The notes beneath the pieces are model-generated. The model was not told where the DNA came from. It saw only the letters and a program-made list of their open reading frames with translations, and ran no database searches. Shown piece by piece: positions 50,633 through 61,849 of a stretch of 64,000 bases of DNA (its first letter is position 1; every line of letters begins with the position of its first letter). The stretch is taken from NCBI GenBank assembly GCA_964023205.1, contig OZ026835.1:7956414-8020413 (forward strand), written 5' to 3'. This stretch comes from Lutraria lutraria (taxonomy: Eukaryota; Mollusca; Bivalvia; Venerida; Mactridae). A program made the translations under genes and the position numbers.

Positions 50633-51591
50633 CCTTAATGTTGTTTTAATGTGTACCCAGCGTTCATCAAAATAGCAGAAAGGTAAGAAGTCTGTCAGTA
50701 GATACAAGATTAAAAATCATGTTCGCTAATGATTCAAATTGAAAATTCGGATAGACTTCATCAATATTCATGAAATAATCATCATAATTCATAATGGAAT
50801 ATGGATCCAAATTACTTGAATCATAAATAATTAATTCAGAAATTAGTTATTTTTTTATTGCATATAAATCCTGCAGACTGATCACTTATATATATATACA
50901 GTTTAATTAGGTTCTAAAATAAGTAAAATGTCACTCTCATGGGCTGAATAAATTTATTCAATTTATTGATTCGAGCTTTAGATAAAACTGTATTTTGTAA
51001 TTGTTCAATTGATCATTTAGAATGACTGTTACCCTAGATGATACTAAAAGCATGTGAATAACTCAATATGAAGAGTTATTCTTAATTAGCCACCATACCC
51101 AACTCTGGCGCACGTGCTGAATTGGAAACTCGATAGTATTTTTATAATGAATAAAGATGGAGATTTTATTCTATTTAAAACAACAATTGTGTACTTATCA
51201 CAGAAATTTGATCAATATTTTATCTTTCTGATGATGTATCAATCTGAACACATACTTCTTATTGAAACCCTATGTGTACGCGCACTGAGCAAAGGTTAAT
51301 ACGTCATAGGATGTGCACATCTTACCCATTTTCCAACAGTTCAAACTCCTATTAGCAGCAATCAGTGCGTTCAGAAGGTATGTGATAAAATCGGTCTCCA
51401 AAGCTGTGTTTCGCCGATCAATAGTCGCGATACGGATCGCTGTTTGCAATTCAAATATTCTGGGTAAATATTACAGGATATATGACTAAAATAATTAGCT
51501 ATATAGTTTCAAGCAGCAGTTTCAATACGCTCAACAACAAAAAATGATGATGCTATCGATTACAGTTAAGACCGGTTCAAGTTCGGTGACT

Positions 51592-51832
51592 GATTTGTTT
51601 GTTTGCGTTTTACACCCATTTTCAACAGTCGGAGTCATATGAGGCGGACAGTTCACTAAACCGTCATTCTTAGGAAAGAACCAGTACTAGGCTCCCATCC
51701 GTCCTCCTTTCTCACACGAAGAGACATGGTCGGTAGCTGGGCTCAAACCCACGACCCTATCAGTAAGAGCTTTCTGTGATTTGAAGTCAGCTACTTTAAC
51801 CATTCAACTACAGAGGCGGGTCATTCAGTGTC
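51592..51832 (-). mobile_element. SINE family 2 (class II tRNA-like head), copy B
   Basis: This is the counterpart of 11883-12142. The B box reads GTGGGTTTGAGCCC on the minus strand, better kept than in copy A. The (CAAA)n tail is shorter (51594-51604). It lies at the same place in the duplicated segment, so both copies descend from one insertion. Confidence 0.75.
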
Positions 51833-52533
51833 TGAATTATTATTAATTCTTTAATGCGTTGGACATATTATTGTATGATCTACAACCAGCATTTGTTTCA
51901 GCCATCTTTATCAATGCGACGGAGCTTTTAAGCTTGTCTAATCATCCAAAATGAAACGCTTAATATGCATTACAAATTCCTTCTCAAAATGAATACATTT
52001 AAAAACAAATTCTACACATTATGGTAGACCTTATTAGGGATGAATGAATTCAAGATATTAGCAAACAATTAACCATTAAGTCCGATGTGTCCTCTTAATA
52101 AATGGAACTTGTATAAGGTCCTGTATATAATTTTATCTTCTGATAACATTCTTATGCATATACTGTTAATATAATTTATTCAAACCGATAGTTTTAGTAC
52201 AAACCTTTGAGGACTGATTGAGAAACAAAAAGAACAAATGAAAGGTAACAACTGCAAAAATAAAATTAATTGCAATTAATGACAATAAAAGATGTTTGTC
52301 ACACCAGCGATGATAGACTTTATAGTGGAACATTCATTATTAACATACCCCTACATTCTGAATTAAAGTTATTTTTTCTTTAAATAAAATATTAACAAAA
52401 CAATGTTTATATGACACCAACCTGTTTAATTTTATTACTAATATAACTCGTAATAAATATTTATATATATTTAAATTTAATAAGTAATCAAGAATTTTAT
52501 AAAATACTAACCAAGACGCACAATGCTTTGAAC

Positions 52534-52832
52534 TCCATATTTTTAACAAAAGACTGTTCCAAACTGAAACTCGATTTTGGAACCAAACTGATGTGTGTGT
52601 ATATTGGACAGGAACGACAACTCCGTGTAGATGTTGACCATTTACGTGACACTAGGCCAGGCGGAAAAGCTTTAAAATGTCTAAAAATAGCCTTTTCTCG
52701 ATCGCAGCAGCACCCGATACTAAATTAGTTGGAAATCGTCGGAATTTACACTTGTATGGGCAAGTTTTGGTGTAAGAGCGGTGTCGATTGAATAAAAAGT
52801 TATGACGCGAGTGCAATATTTGTTTGAAAAAA
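52534..52832 (+). repeat. Interspersed repeat R3, copy 1
   Basis: About 300 bp are closely similar to 61515-61832 in inverted orientation. Long identical blocks include one around 52674-52700 (GCTTTAAAATGTCTAAAAAT). A frame spans each copy, but most differences between copies change the residue, so coding is unlikely. The ends are AT-rich and no target duplication was found. Confidence 0.75.
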
Positions 52833-53189
52833 AAAAACTAAAAATATGTTCTACTTTCGTTTGGAGCTGGTTATCTTCTGGTATTTATATGTATTGATAG
52901 TGCGGTAAGAGCGACCGTGATGGGTGGGGTAATTTTTTCTTAACAAGTGTCTTTGTGTGAAACACGAAACGTTTGCATGATAGTTAAATGTTGTATCATA
53001 TAAACAAACACATACCGAGTCCCAAATATGACAGCCCTAGGAAGAATTATTATGTTTTCTGTCAATAAAGTAATCAATGATAGTATTTTCTGATCTTCTA
53101 AAATACTGAACAGTTGATTCCCACAATATCTCAAGCATTTAATTGGCAATAAATATGACATACGTCGATTTACTATCAGATTTATCAGA

Positions 53190-53560
53190 ATTGCTGTTAC
53201 AATATAGTCAGTTCTTAAACACAGATACCATAAAATTCAAAAGACACAAAGTGATCACACTCACATAGGCAATCACAACAATCAGTCTTTTGTATTGTGT
53301 ATGGCCACCACGGGCCCTTATACAGCCTAGGGCCTGGATATCTCATCGACGTTACGTAATTCCGAAAAGTCGCTGCGGTATGCCTTCGGATGCCGGCATC
53401 ATTTGTGCCTCTCGCTGAAAAATGTTGTGTTGTAACTGCTGTATGGCTTGAAGTACTGTCTTGTTGTAAAACCATACATCCATCCTGTCTTATCAGCGCA
53501 ACAACTACAGGACGCAAAGTAATGTTACCTCAGTGAGTATAAATTTCCATTCACAAGTAA
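53190..53560 (-). pseudogene. Tc1/mariner-like transposase relic with internal deletion
   Basis: The minus strand encodes TLRPVVVALIRQDGCMVLQQ then DSTSSHTAVTTQHF, which is the QQDN.(R/S).H block carrying the second catalytic aspartate of Tc1-like DDE transposases. After a frame change, IPQRLF and IRARGGHTQY follow, the usual C-terminus. The segment between, which should hold PWPSxSPDxNPIEHxWD and the third catalytic residue, is missing. It is therefore inactive. No inverted terminal repeats were identified around it. Confidence 0.75.
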
Positions 53561-54063
53561 AGTGCAATATACTCCAGCCTAGATTATGACCGATCAATCC
53601 ACACGCCTATCATCCTCTATTAACAAGCAGTTGATCGTACATTAAACTCTATGAAGTTCCCATGTAGTTGGAACGTCTATTTATGATGACTGGTGTTTCT
53701 GCCCCAAGAGACCACGTAAAGCGCAAATGCCTGTAAGCCCATTTGAGTATTGCAAAGCACAGTGCATTTTGTAAGAACGATTTCTTAAAATGGTCACCCG
53801 TATTTTATATCGAAAGAACATCAACAGAACTTTCTGTTTAATGTAACTAACTAAATCGTAATACTCGCCTCCCGAGCCGCGCCTCTTACATCCGCATTGT
53901 AATATAATACCACTTATTAAATAAGTATACATTGCAGACCTTGCAGTTTTGAAAAATGTTGAAGATATATTGCAGGATTCAGTTGATTCTGTGATTAAAA
54001 ATTGTAATTGCCTATTTTGAGTTCTAAACAGCAGGAATTTAGAAGTAATCATATAAACTTTAA

Positions 54064-54440
54064 AGTCCCATTTAAGCTTATAAATTTATCGGTGGAAATA
54101 GTTTCTGTTTGTCCTATAACAGAGGAATCCGGTGTCTTTTCCTTTTGTGCATACTTAATAGCAAGAAAAAGTATTTCTGAAACCACCATCGTATTTTTTT
54201 CAATATCATTGAAGAAAATACTATTTATAGAACAACTATGTTTCCCGCAGTCATGTTATGCACACGTAATAAAGTGACGTCACGCGCTCTCTATATTTCA
54301 AGTTTACCAAAGCAAAATAACAGCGAAATAGGTGTTTTTAGAAGAAAAATGGCCCGTTTCGTCGGTATTTATTATCTTGAGATAATATCAGCAATTGCTT
54401 GTTTCTTTGCATATTTTTATAGCAAAAAGCGAATGGGACT
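54064..54440 (+). mobile_element. piggyBac-like MITE family 1, copy 2 (377 bp)
   Basis: Perfect ends AGTCCCATT...AATGGGACT are flanked by TTAA at 54060-54063 and 54441-54444. It contains GTGACGTCACGCGCTCT (CRE-like, about 54275-54291) as in copy 1, and about 90 bp more than copy 1. The two overlapping small plus-strand frames inside are not kept in copy 1 and are not genes. Confidence 0.85.
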
Positions 54441-54445
54441 TTAAC

Positions 54446-54514
54446 AGTGGTGTAGGGGTAGAGCGTCGGGCTCTTAACCCGAAGGTTGCGGGTTGGAATC
54501 CCGTCAGTGGTGGA
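54446..54514 (+). tRNA. tRNA-Lys(CTT)-like sequence, probably pseudogene or SINE head
   Basis: A D arm (TAGGGGTAGAGC) is followed by a perfect 5-bp anticodon stem with loop CTCTTAA (anticodon CTT). A T arm follows with a 5-bp stem (GCGGG/CCCGT) around TTGGAAT rather than the usual TTCGAAT. The flanks CAGTGG and CAGTGGT do not pair as an acceptor stem. It starts within 2 bp of the TTAA of a MITE. A working tRNA gene is unlikely; a tRNA-derived repeat is the best reading. Confidence 0.5.
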
Positions 54515-54619
54515 AATTGATCGGCACTCTACAATCCCTTTTTTGGCGCGAGTACTGGTCAGAATCGAGGAAGTAGTCATTGAGTGCACGTGCAGTTGAT
54601 ATAAGTTGCAAGAAATTGA

Positions 54620-55330
54620 TCTACAATCGATTTAAAATAAATAGGTTAACATAAGTTAACTAAATTTAGTTTAGACTTATTAAAAACCGTCGTCGAATAG
54701 AACAGCAAATCGGATCTCATGGCTGATGTATCAGCATTAAAGTATTCTCGTGGGGATTTCAATTCGAGACTGAGCCCAACTAAGAAATCCATGAAAATGA
54801 ATGCCAAAAAATATAAAGGATACTGTAAAATATTATACTATATTTTAGGCTAGTAAATAAATAAAATGATTTGAATCATCGCAATAGAAATTGTATAACA
54901 TAATATCTTTATATCGGATATAATTAATTTTATATAATATAAGTTATACATATAGTACAAAAATACGACTCCTTGAGAAAAAGAAATACAAAAAATCTCA
55001 CCTTTCCCAAAATACTACCCCCCCCCCCCCACCCCCAAAAAAAGAACCCCAACAAAATCCATTAAACCACGATAAGAACAGGACACATTACCCGGAGAAT
55101 GCCGCCTGGGAACAGTCTGTATCAGAATTACAAGGTGTTTAAAGTAGTCATTTTAGGGTCCACCATCAACTTTTTTAACAAAGGAGAAACAAAAATGAAT
55201 TAATAGATACAAGATTCATAGCTACAAGACTAAAAAACTTTACAGTCGACATAAAACATACACAACAAGTTCATAGCTCCAGTCATTATGATCAGCCAAA
55301 TACCTAAAGACCAAATATTTAAAGACCTTT
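54620..55330. other. Gene-poor stretch with a poly-C tract
   Basis: I see no gene. A run of cytosines interrupted once (55017-55036) followed by an A-rich run is the only notable feature. 55335-55430 resembles the first 75 bases of the window. Confidence 0.5.
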
Positions 55331-55835
55331 GCTACAGTTTCCAGTGTTTTGCACATAGGCATATAGGCAAAATGGAAACTCTTTCGTGGATTTTGTTAAA
55401 ATTTGCATGATCATAGCATATTATAAAGATCCATTTAAAGCAAAAAGAAACTTGGGGGTTGACGAACTCGTGTTTGAGCAATCTGCCCTTGAATTTTAAT
55501 TTTTGGCTGAGTTTAGGTCATTTCAAGGGCACAAACAAACCGACAAAAATTATAGGAATAGTGAAATCTTAATATATCTTAATTTCATTTTATAATCGAG
55601 TGCAATTTATATACAGATCAACGTAAAAAGTTCATTCAAAGGAAATACTGGGTTAGACCTAACAAGGTAAAATTCATTGAATTAATCAATACTGAATATA
55701 AAAAAGGCATTACGAATCTAGCCTCTTACATTTAAAATGCGTTTTAAATTAGAAATAATATCATGTACAATAATTGATAACGTATAAAATTGTTTTCATT
55801 GTCTATATTTATGGGAATATATATATATATATATA

Positions 55836-56851
55836 CAGTAAAACCCCGATTATCCGAAGTCGTCGGGACCGAAAAATTACTTCGGATAATCCGGGGTTTC
55901 GGATAATCCAGGGTAAGGGAAATCTAGACAAGTGCAAGAAAATATAGGTATAATGACAACAAAGTTAATGCGTTATATTTCATAATTTATTTACGAAAAA
56001 TACATTTTACGACAAACATGTGTATGTTTAAGGTAAAACAAATGTATGAGTAGTTTGTGAGTTTGTACCATTATTAATTCGTCAAAGTCATGAGGAATCC
56101 AAAGTGAAACTACCAATACAAATGAATACCCAAACGGTAGCACATGTCATTTTAAAAGCACATTAATCCATCGATAAAATGATACCGTGAAATGAAATAT
56201 ACACGGGATGTAGAAAAAGACACTGTTTAAATAAATTATAAACTGAATTAAAATAAAAATCCAACGCGGAGTTTCATTTTCGATAAAATGATACCGTGAA
56301 ATGAAATGAAATATACACGGGATGTAGAAAAAGACACTGTTTAAATAAATTATAAACTGAATTAAAATAAAAATCCAACGCGGAGTTTCATTTTATTGCT
56401 ACAGTCACAAACACTACGAGCGTCACACAAATCGTTGTCGTCCTAAGAATCGTGTTCGTATTCATTTTCCGAAAATGGAATAATTTTGAAATCGAGTGCC
56501 GGTAATTTATATTGGTCATGTGTATTGTTTGTCAATTTAACAAACTTCGAAAAATAAAATGAACATTTTTAATGTTGGTTGCTTTTTCAAGTGAAATTAT
56601 GATGCAATTCATAAATCAAAGGAAAAATAAAAGGTGAATGATCTAACCCAGTCCGTATCGTAATAGGCTAATTGTGTTCCCATTACTGCAAACAATGATC
56701 CAACCCAACAATCCATTGTTCTCAGTGGTTTGATAATATGTTGTTTACACCTTTTGACGCGTTAAAGAAATCCTACAATGAACTTCTCTGATCGATCAGA
56801 GTTAATTGTCGACTTCGAATAATAGGTATTCGGATAATCGGGGTTTTACTG
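55836..56851. mobile_element. pogo/Tigger-like non-autonomous element (1,016 bp)
   Basis: Perfect 23-bp inverted ends begin CAGTAAAACCCCGATTATCC at 55836 and are mirrored at 56829-56851. A TA target duplication flanks each side. The CAGTANNNCCNCGNTTATCCG pattern is characteristic of pogo/Tigger elements of the Tc1/mariner superfamily. There is no transposase frame. The interior carries a near-identical tandem duplication (56172-56394). It is nested in the 3' UTR of a LINE. Confidence 0.9.
56172..56394. repeat. Near-identical tandem duplication (109 + 114 bp)
   Basis: 56172-56280 and 56281-56394 are the same apart from one extra 5-bp unit (GAAAT within GTGAAATGAAATGAAATATA) in the second copy. 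The lack of other differences points to a recent event, or to an assembly artefact. Confidence 0.9.
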
Positions 56852-57228
56852 TATATGTATTATGCATTACTGTTTCAATTTGAATCAATTACTATCTCAT
56901 AATAGATATTTGTAAGTCTCACTTTTTAAGAAATATTGTACTCTATACACATGTATGATTTAACTAATGAATGTATAGTCAAAACTATAAGTTCAATAAT
57001 TGAATCGTATGGAATTACAATATAATGTTCTATATTTAAAGAATGATAATTATTATATTATGATTTTCTCCAAAATATTGTCAAATGTAATAATTTATTT
57101 GATATAATATCATGCGTTACTTATAGTATGTATATCATTGTATTGTGTCACACTGTTTGCATTTTGCTATGTATTTCCTTGTGGGCTTTAAGGCCTTTTG
57201 GAATTGAATAAAATATCTATCTATGTAA

Positions 57229-58265
57229 TGCCCCCATCACACCAGAGCACGTCCGCACCACGCTCGCAAAGTTCCCATCACGTCCTGAAAAATTTGATGG
57301 ACGTGGCGGGAACGGGGTCAAACTCGAAACAAATGATGCAGCCAGGTTCTCTCTACGTCCTTACAGCTGCAGCTTCCCGTTGTCACCAGGTCTATTGCGT
57401 TTATACTACGTCCCAATTACGTGTTCACTACGTCAATGCAGACTGAACTGCGCTCTCCCTAGGTCCCAATAACGTCCTCATTGCATTCACTAGCTCCGTA
57501 TGTATACTGTTCCATGTGTCCATTTATTTTAACTGGTCATGATGGACGAACAGAAGTCTTCTTTCTGCTGATAACCATGTACTAACACAACATAATCTAG
57601 GTTGCTTCATGTTCCTTTTTCTTCTATTTCGTATTTAGAAAATGGCAATTTGAGCATCCAAAATGGCTTGCTGTCCTGGTACAATAACAAATTGCATTCA
57701 TTTGTTAACATATATTTGACTGGAAATGAAAGAATGAGGTATGAATCCAGTATTTATACCAACTGCTCAGGACCTGACAGGAACGTACTGGTCACCTGTT
57801 GCAAACGTACTTAAGACGTGACGGAGCAAACTTACAACCTAGTGCAGTCTTCTGTAACGTGATGTGGACGTACTATCGTCTTAGCATACACCTGGTTGAG
57901 ACGTAGTGAGAACTTCACTTACGTAACAAAAGCGTAGTAACAACCCAGTGACAACGCGGTGAAAATCGCTTGCAGTCTTTTCAAGTCCGCACCACGCTTC
58001 TTCTGCGTCAATGAAGTTCCAACTAGGTTTTAGTCACGTCCCTGTTACGTTCTTACTACGTGAGCACTGCGTTCTAATTTGACCACGTCCCCGTCACATT
58101 ATTTTCGACATGTCAAAAGTCCCACCACGTCCTTCACGTCCACGAAGACCATACCACGCTTGAACCGGTTCCTTCTGCGTCCTCATCACGTTAATCAGGT
58201 TCTTGTCACGTCCTGTCTGGACGTGGTGGACGTAGTGCAAACGTGGCCCTAGTGTGATGGGGGTA
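57229..58265. mobile_element. ACGT-rich DNA element with CCCCCATCACAC inverted ends
   Basis: The left end CCCCCATCACACCAGAGCAC and the right end GGCCCTAGTGTGATGGGGG are inverted (12 bp perfect, then imperfect for about 20 bp). The roughly 1-kb interior is unusually GC-rich for the window and packed with ACGTCC/GGACGT and ACGTAG motifs in both orientations. The small frames (57198-57446, 57602-57814 and minus 58094-58288) are by-products. It directly abuts the tail of a LINE. The superfamily is unknown. Confidence 0.75.
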
Positions 58266-58439
58266 TAAAATACCAAACATTTATGCATAAAATACTGTTT
58301 TAAGTTTTATTCATGAAAAGTTGATAGGGACATATTTCAATCTGTCTACATGGTATTATAATGCATTATCATCATTCTTTCTCATTTAATTCGCGTCATA
58401 ATATTGTAAAAAAATATCTCACTCCAAACCTAGAGACAT

Positions 58440-58655
58440 ACCGTTTGATGATAGAAACTATTTTGTTTTGGATGGAATAAAAAGAAGCCTTTTATTTTAT
58501 TATCGAATGCCCATTATACAAAAATCTTAGAAAACATTATAGAAGTAATTATTTTTTAGCAAGACCATGCATGATTAAATTTATAAAACTGATTACGGGT
58601 AAAAATGAAAGTGTAATTTAAAAATTTGGAATGTATGTTCATTAATGTATCTGGC
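58440..58655 (+). pseudogene. CR1/L2-like LINE C-terminal fragment
   Basis: The plus strand reads FYFIIECPLYKNLRKHYRSN, then YFLARPCMIKFIKLITG and, after a stop, KFGMYV. This is the same CPLY..LR...W/LARP..KFI.L pattern as the other copies. It is interrupted by stops. It abuts repeat R2. Confidence 0.65.
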
Positions 58656-58659
58656 TTGG

Positions 58660-59210
58660 TTATACTCGGTAAAATAACGTAAAATGATATTTTACGTTAT
58701 TTAAAAGATTAACTATCATATTTTAATACCAAGCAACAAAAGATTCTAACCAAACGCTAAAAAATGGTGTTTTATTGCGATAAATACTGCACCCCTTTAT
58801 CGACTTTTTCTTATCAGCGTAAAACATCTCAAACGTAATGTGTATTGTATTTCGTACGCTATGATACTATTAATTCATTAATGACAAAACAATCGTTATA
58901 AAATATCTTACTAGACATCAAACCTGGGCGTGGTTTCAATTATTGAACCGTAAACATAAGCGATTTTGACTGGCTATCAAAATTGAATGGGGTACGTCAA
59001 CTTCGTTGATTTCATGAGATGGTAATGATCAGACACTATAATTGTTAATTGCTCTGCTTTAAAAAACACAGTAAGTGTCATTTTCGAATTAACATTGCCG
59101 TCTTATTTCATGACGGATTCCAAAGCGGTTTTCGGTATTTTGTAGCGGAAATGTTACTCTAGGGAACCGTGCCTCAGAATTTTGATACTTGCTTTAATGT
59201 TTTATCTTTG
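58660..59210 (-). repeat. Interspersed repeat R2, copy 2
   Basis: This is the inverted partner of 920-1480. It begins at a palindrome (AACGTAAAATGATATTTTACGTT-like, about 58675-58700) and ends near a GGAACCGTGCCTCAGAATTT block. A second GAGGCACGGTTCTCT block at 59310 suggests related sequence just beyond. Confidence 0.65.
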
Positions 59211-59539
59211 GAGTATTACGTAATAAACAGCGGGGTTCTGGATACGGAATTTATTTAAAGTCAAGAATCTAACGAACGGTCGACGTTATCACAAAACTGA
59301 GGCACGGTTCTCTGCTTTATACATTTATAGTCATTTTAAGGCTACTTGTTGTAATATATTCCTATATACAGAGTAGTTATTGTTGTTCAAAAATTGTAAA
59401 TTACGTGCGATATTGGTTTGTAGAAGACCAATCAAATGTAATATTTGTTTCAAATTACTTGCAATGCACTTTATACAGTGGGTTTATTTTAGTATATAAT
59501 TATGTTTTTGTTTTTAAATCTATCATTTGGTGAAACTTG

Positions 59540-60330
59540 ATTTGACCTGACATCCAATACCTTAAATGGATTAAAATCACGATATGGACCAAACGTGTTT
59601 TAAGCAGCTTCAAGTAAAACGTCTTCAGCACCATTAATAACCCAGTTAATGGAACATTTGTCCATATCACCGTTATCCATCTGTTCTATAAAAAAATGAA
59701 GCTTGGTCATTGGGCCAAATCTTAATTCATTCAATCTTTGGAGATATAGGTTTCAACATTAGCCGAAACTTGACAGTGTGTTTGAATGACAAAATTAACT
59801 GGATAATGCCCATCTGAAAGTAATGAGCAAAAATCTAAGATTTAAAAATCATTAAGAAGTTTAATGCAGCAGGCAGATGACATTACATAATCAACCACAG
59901 ATACATCTTTACATGAATTTTTGCGATATCTTTGTCACCAAAAGCTTTCCTGTTTAAAAAGCGCGATCGTTGTTCTTACATATATCGAATAAATAACTGC
60001 CCAAACGGTTTTTGTACCAGTCTTGTGATAATCGGCATGAAAACGTGTCATTTTGGGATAACTCGTTAATAAGAATATCTCCAAAAACAAGATTCGACAA
60101 AATCAACTGCCACCAATACATTATAATCAACTTCTGTTATATCAGTAAATTAGCTCTTTCTCATAATACAATTCCTTAAATCAACTATTATAGTAAGGTC
60201 TCGGTTGAAATTCTACATATATGTAAGTTACAAACTTCGTTAACTTAGATTGAATAACGATGTTAAAATGCTGTCTCCTGAATTTATTGCAGAGTTTATC
60301 CCCAGTTGATATAGGAGTTATCTTTCAGCA
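59540..60330 (-). pseudogene. CR1/L2-like LINE endonuclease-domain remnant
   Basis: The minus strand shows the C-terminal half of an apurinic/apyrimidinic-type endonuclease: RLSQDWYKNRLGSYLFDICK, NNDRAF, AFGDKDI, then after frame changes CKDVSVVDYVMSS, ILDFCSLLSDGH (the SDH catalytic motif has an extra residue, as SDVH in relatives) and HYPVNFVIQ. It continues into a linker (INWVINGAEDVLLEAA, GPYRDFNPFKVLD) that normally leads to the reverse transcriptase. At least three frame breaks are present. The reverse transcriptase does not follow here. Confidence 0.65.
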
Positions 60331-60339
60331 TACTACATA

Positions 60340-61500
60340 TCTGTTGTTGCTTTCAGATCAGACAAATTAGCTCGAACATATTTCATTTAATTCTGACCCC
60401 AACATAATTGTCCCTTTACTTATTAATTCAAGAATTACAAAAAATTATAACACAAATAAGGAGGAAATTTAACACCATGTTCAATTATTTAATTTCTGCT
60501 TCAAACCAATTTTTTTTAATATACTGGTATAAGTTTACAATTTTGTATGCTTGGGAACGTACTTGAATACACTAATTAATCATTGTCACATAATCAAAAT
60601 ATTGGTTTTGAGGGAAGTAAACACCACAATATGTTTTATGTAAGCTGCTTGGTTAACGCTTCATGAGCTTTGTTTTATGATGCAAGTAGAAACAAAGACT
60701 TGTATGACAAAGTATGATTGCAATTTGTCATTTAATATCTACATGACGATTATCACATAAAACAGTTTTGAAATAACAATAAAATTATTGACAAAATAAA
60801 CAAATATACGACAGCGTGCATTCAATAATGCATGTATCATCAAAGGACGGGTTCCATTTATATGCCAAGCAGGGAGGGTTAAATGATTTTGTTCTTCAAT
60901 GTTTTAAGGTTAGGGTTAGATCTCGGTTAGTTCTGTATAAGTCATTGCCAGTCAATTGCCCCCCCCCCCAAAAAAAGGGAGATTTAGGGGATTTTAGGGG
61001 ACCTGATTTACATACCGAGGTATACCGAGGTTTGATTTCTGTGTAAATGGCATACAAAGTGAGGAACAGTTTATAATGGAAAACCTCGGTATGTGATGTT
61101 TACTTGCCACGTTAGGCAGCATTCCAAAACAAGTGTATTTATGATTTCATCATTTTTGAATATCATCTCACTCGGAGTTATTTCTAATTCGTACTGAGAT
61201 GCATCACAATATAGTAGAGAACAATTATAAGAGGTAACGGTATAGCTCTGAACATTATATAGGAACAATCTTAAAGTGTCAAACCACATTGATAAAGTAC
61301 GTGTTTAACGGTCTTCTGAATGTGCTGAATGGAAAGTAGTTAAAAATCATTCATTTTCTACATGTTTAGAAATGATAAGCCACTATATAATGAGAATCAT
61401 GCTGTTGCCATCACAGACGCTTGTTTAGAAAAAATTCCCCACCCACCACGTTCGCTAATATGACTACCAATATACATACAACTATACTAGAAGATACCAA
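60340..61500. other. Gene-poor stretch
   Basis: No gene is supported. A C-run/A-run (60959-60977) and an inverted pair of ACATACCGAGG blocks (about 61009-61025 and 61083-61096) are the only structures noticed. A GTTTAGAAAAAATTCCCCACC block at 61423 recurs in altered form at 63097. Confidence 0.5.
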
Positions 61501-61514
61501 GAAGAACATATTTT

Positions 61515-61832
61515 TTAATATTGCACTTGCGTCATAATTTCTGGCTTCTATGCACAATTTACATCTTTTTTAATTCTATCGACGCCGCTCTCACACTCAA
61601 ACTTGCAAATACAAGTGTAAATTCCGACGATTTCCAATTATTTAGTATCGGGGGCTGCTGCGATCGAGAAAATGCTATTTTTAGACATTTTAAAGCGTTT
61701 CCGCCTGACCTACGGTCACGTATATGGTCAATATCCACACAGAGTTGTCGTTCCTGTGCAATATACACATACATCAGTTTGGTACCCAAATCGAATTTTA
61801 GTTTCGGACAGTCTTTTATGCAATATGGACAA
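61515..61832 (-). repeat. Interspersed repeat R3, copy 2
   Basis: This is the inverted counterpart of 52534-52832. It includes the same CGATCGCAGCAGC and GTCGTTCCTGT-type blocks. The 110- and 76-codon frames on either strand are products of this repeat. Confidence 0.75.
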
Positions 61833-61849
61833 CAATTTGGACTAACGGT

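Larger units (their letters stand above)
50388..52165 (+). repeat. Segmental duplication 2, arm B
   Basis: This is the collinear partner of 10305-12710. It starts at a SINE and ends where arm A reaches the 3' flank of the Ig gene; no Ig coding sequence follows here. It lacks the palindrome cluster and the 267-bp insertion of arm A. Confidence 0.8.
55607..57228 (+). pseudogene. CR1/L2-like LINE 3' end split by a pogo-like element
   Basis: The ORF2 C-terminus reads LYTDQRKKFIQRKYWVRPNK then VKFIELINTEYKKG and ITNLASYI (55607-55735), after which two stops interrupt NAF and IRNN. The 3' UTR is interrupted at 55836-56851 by a pogo-like element, resumes, and ends with GCTTTAAGGCCTTTTGGAAT, then TGAATAAAAT and a (ATCT)n tail at about 57210-57225. 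The family matches the copy at 47885-49485. Confidence 0.7.

Noticed and set aside
53681..54052. 123-codon minus-strand frame
   Set aside because: No recognisable domain, no splice structure, and overlaps the edge of a MITE.
52528..61789. Apparently conserved frame in repeat R3 (52528-52728 and 61559-61789)
   Set aside because: Most differences between the copies change the amino acid, so similarity reflects repeat DNA rather than protein constraint.
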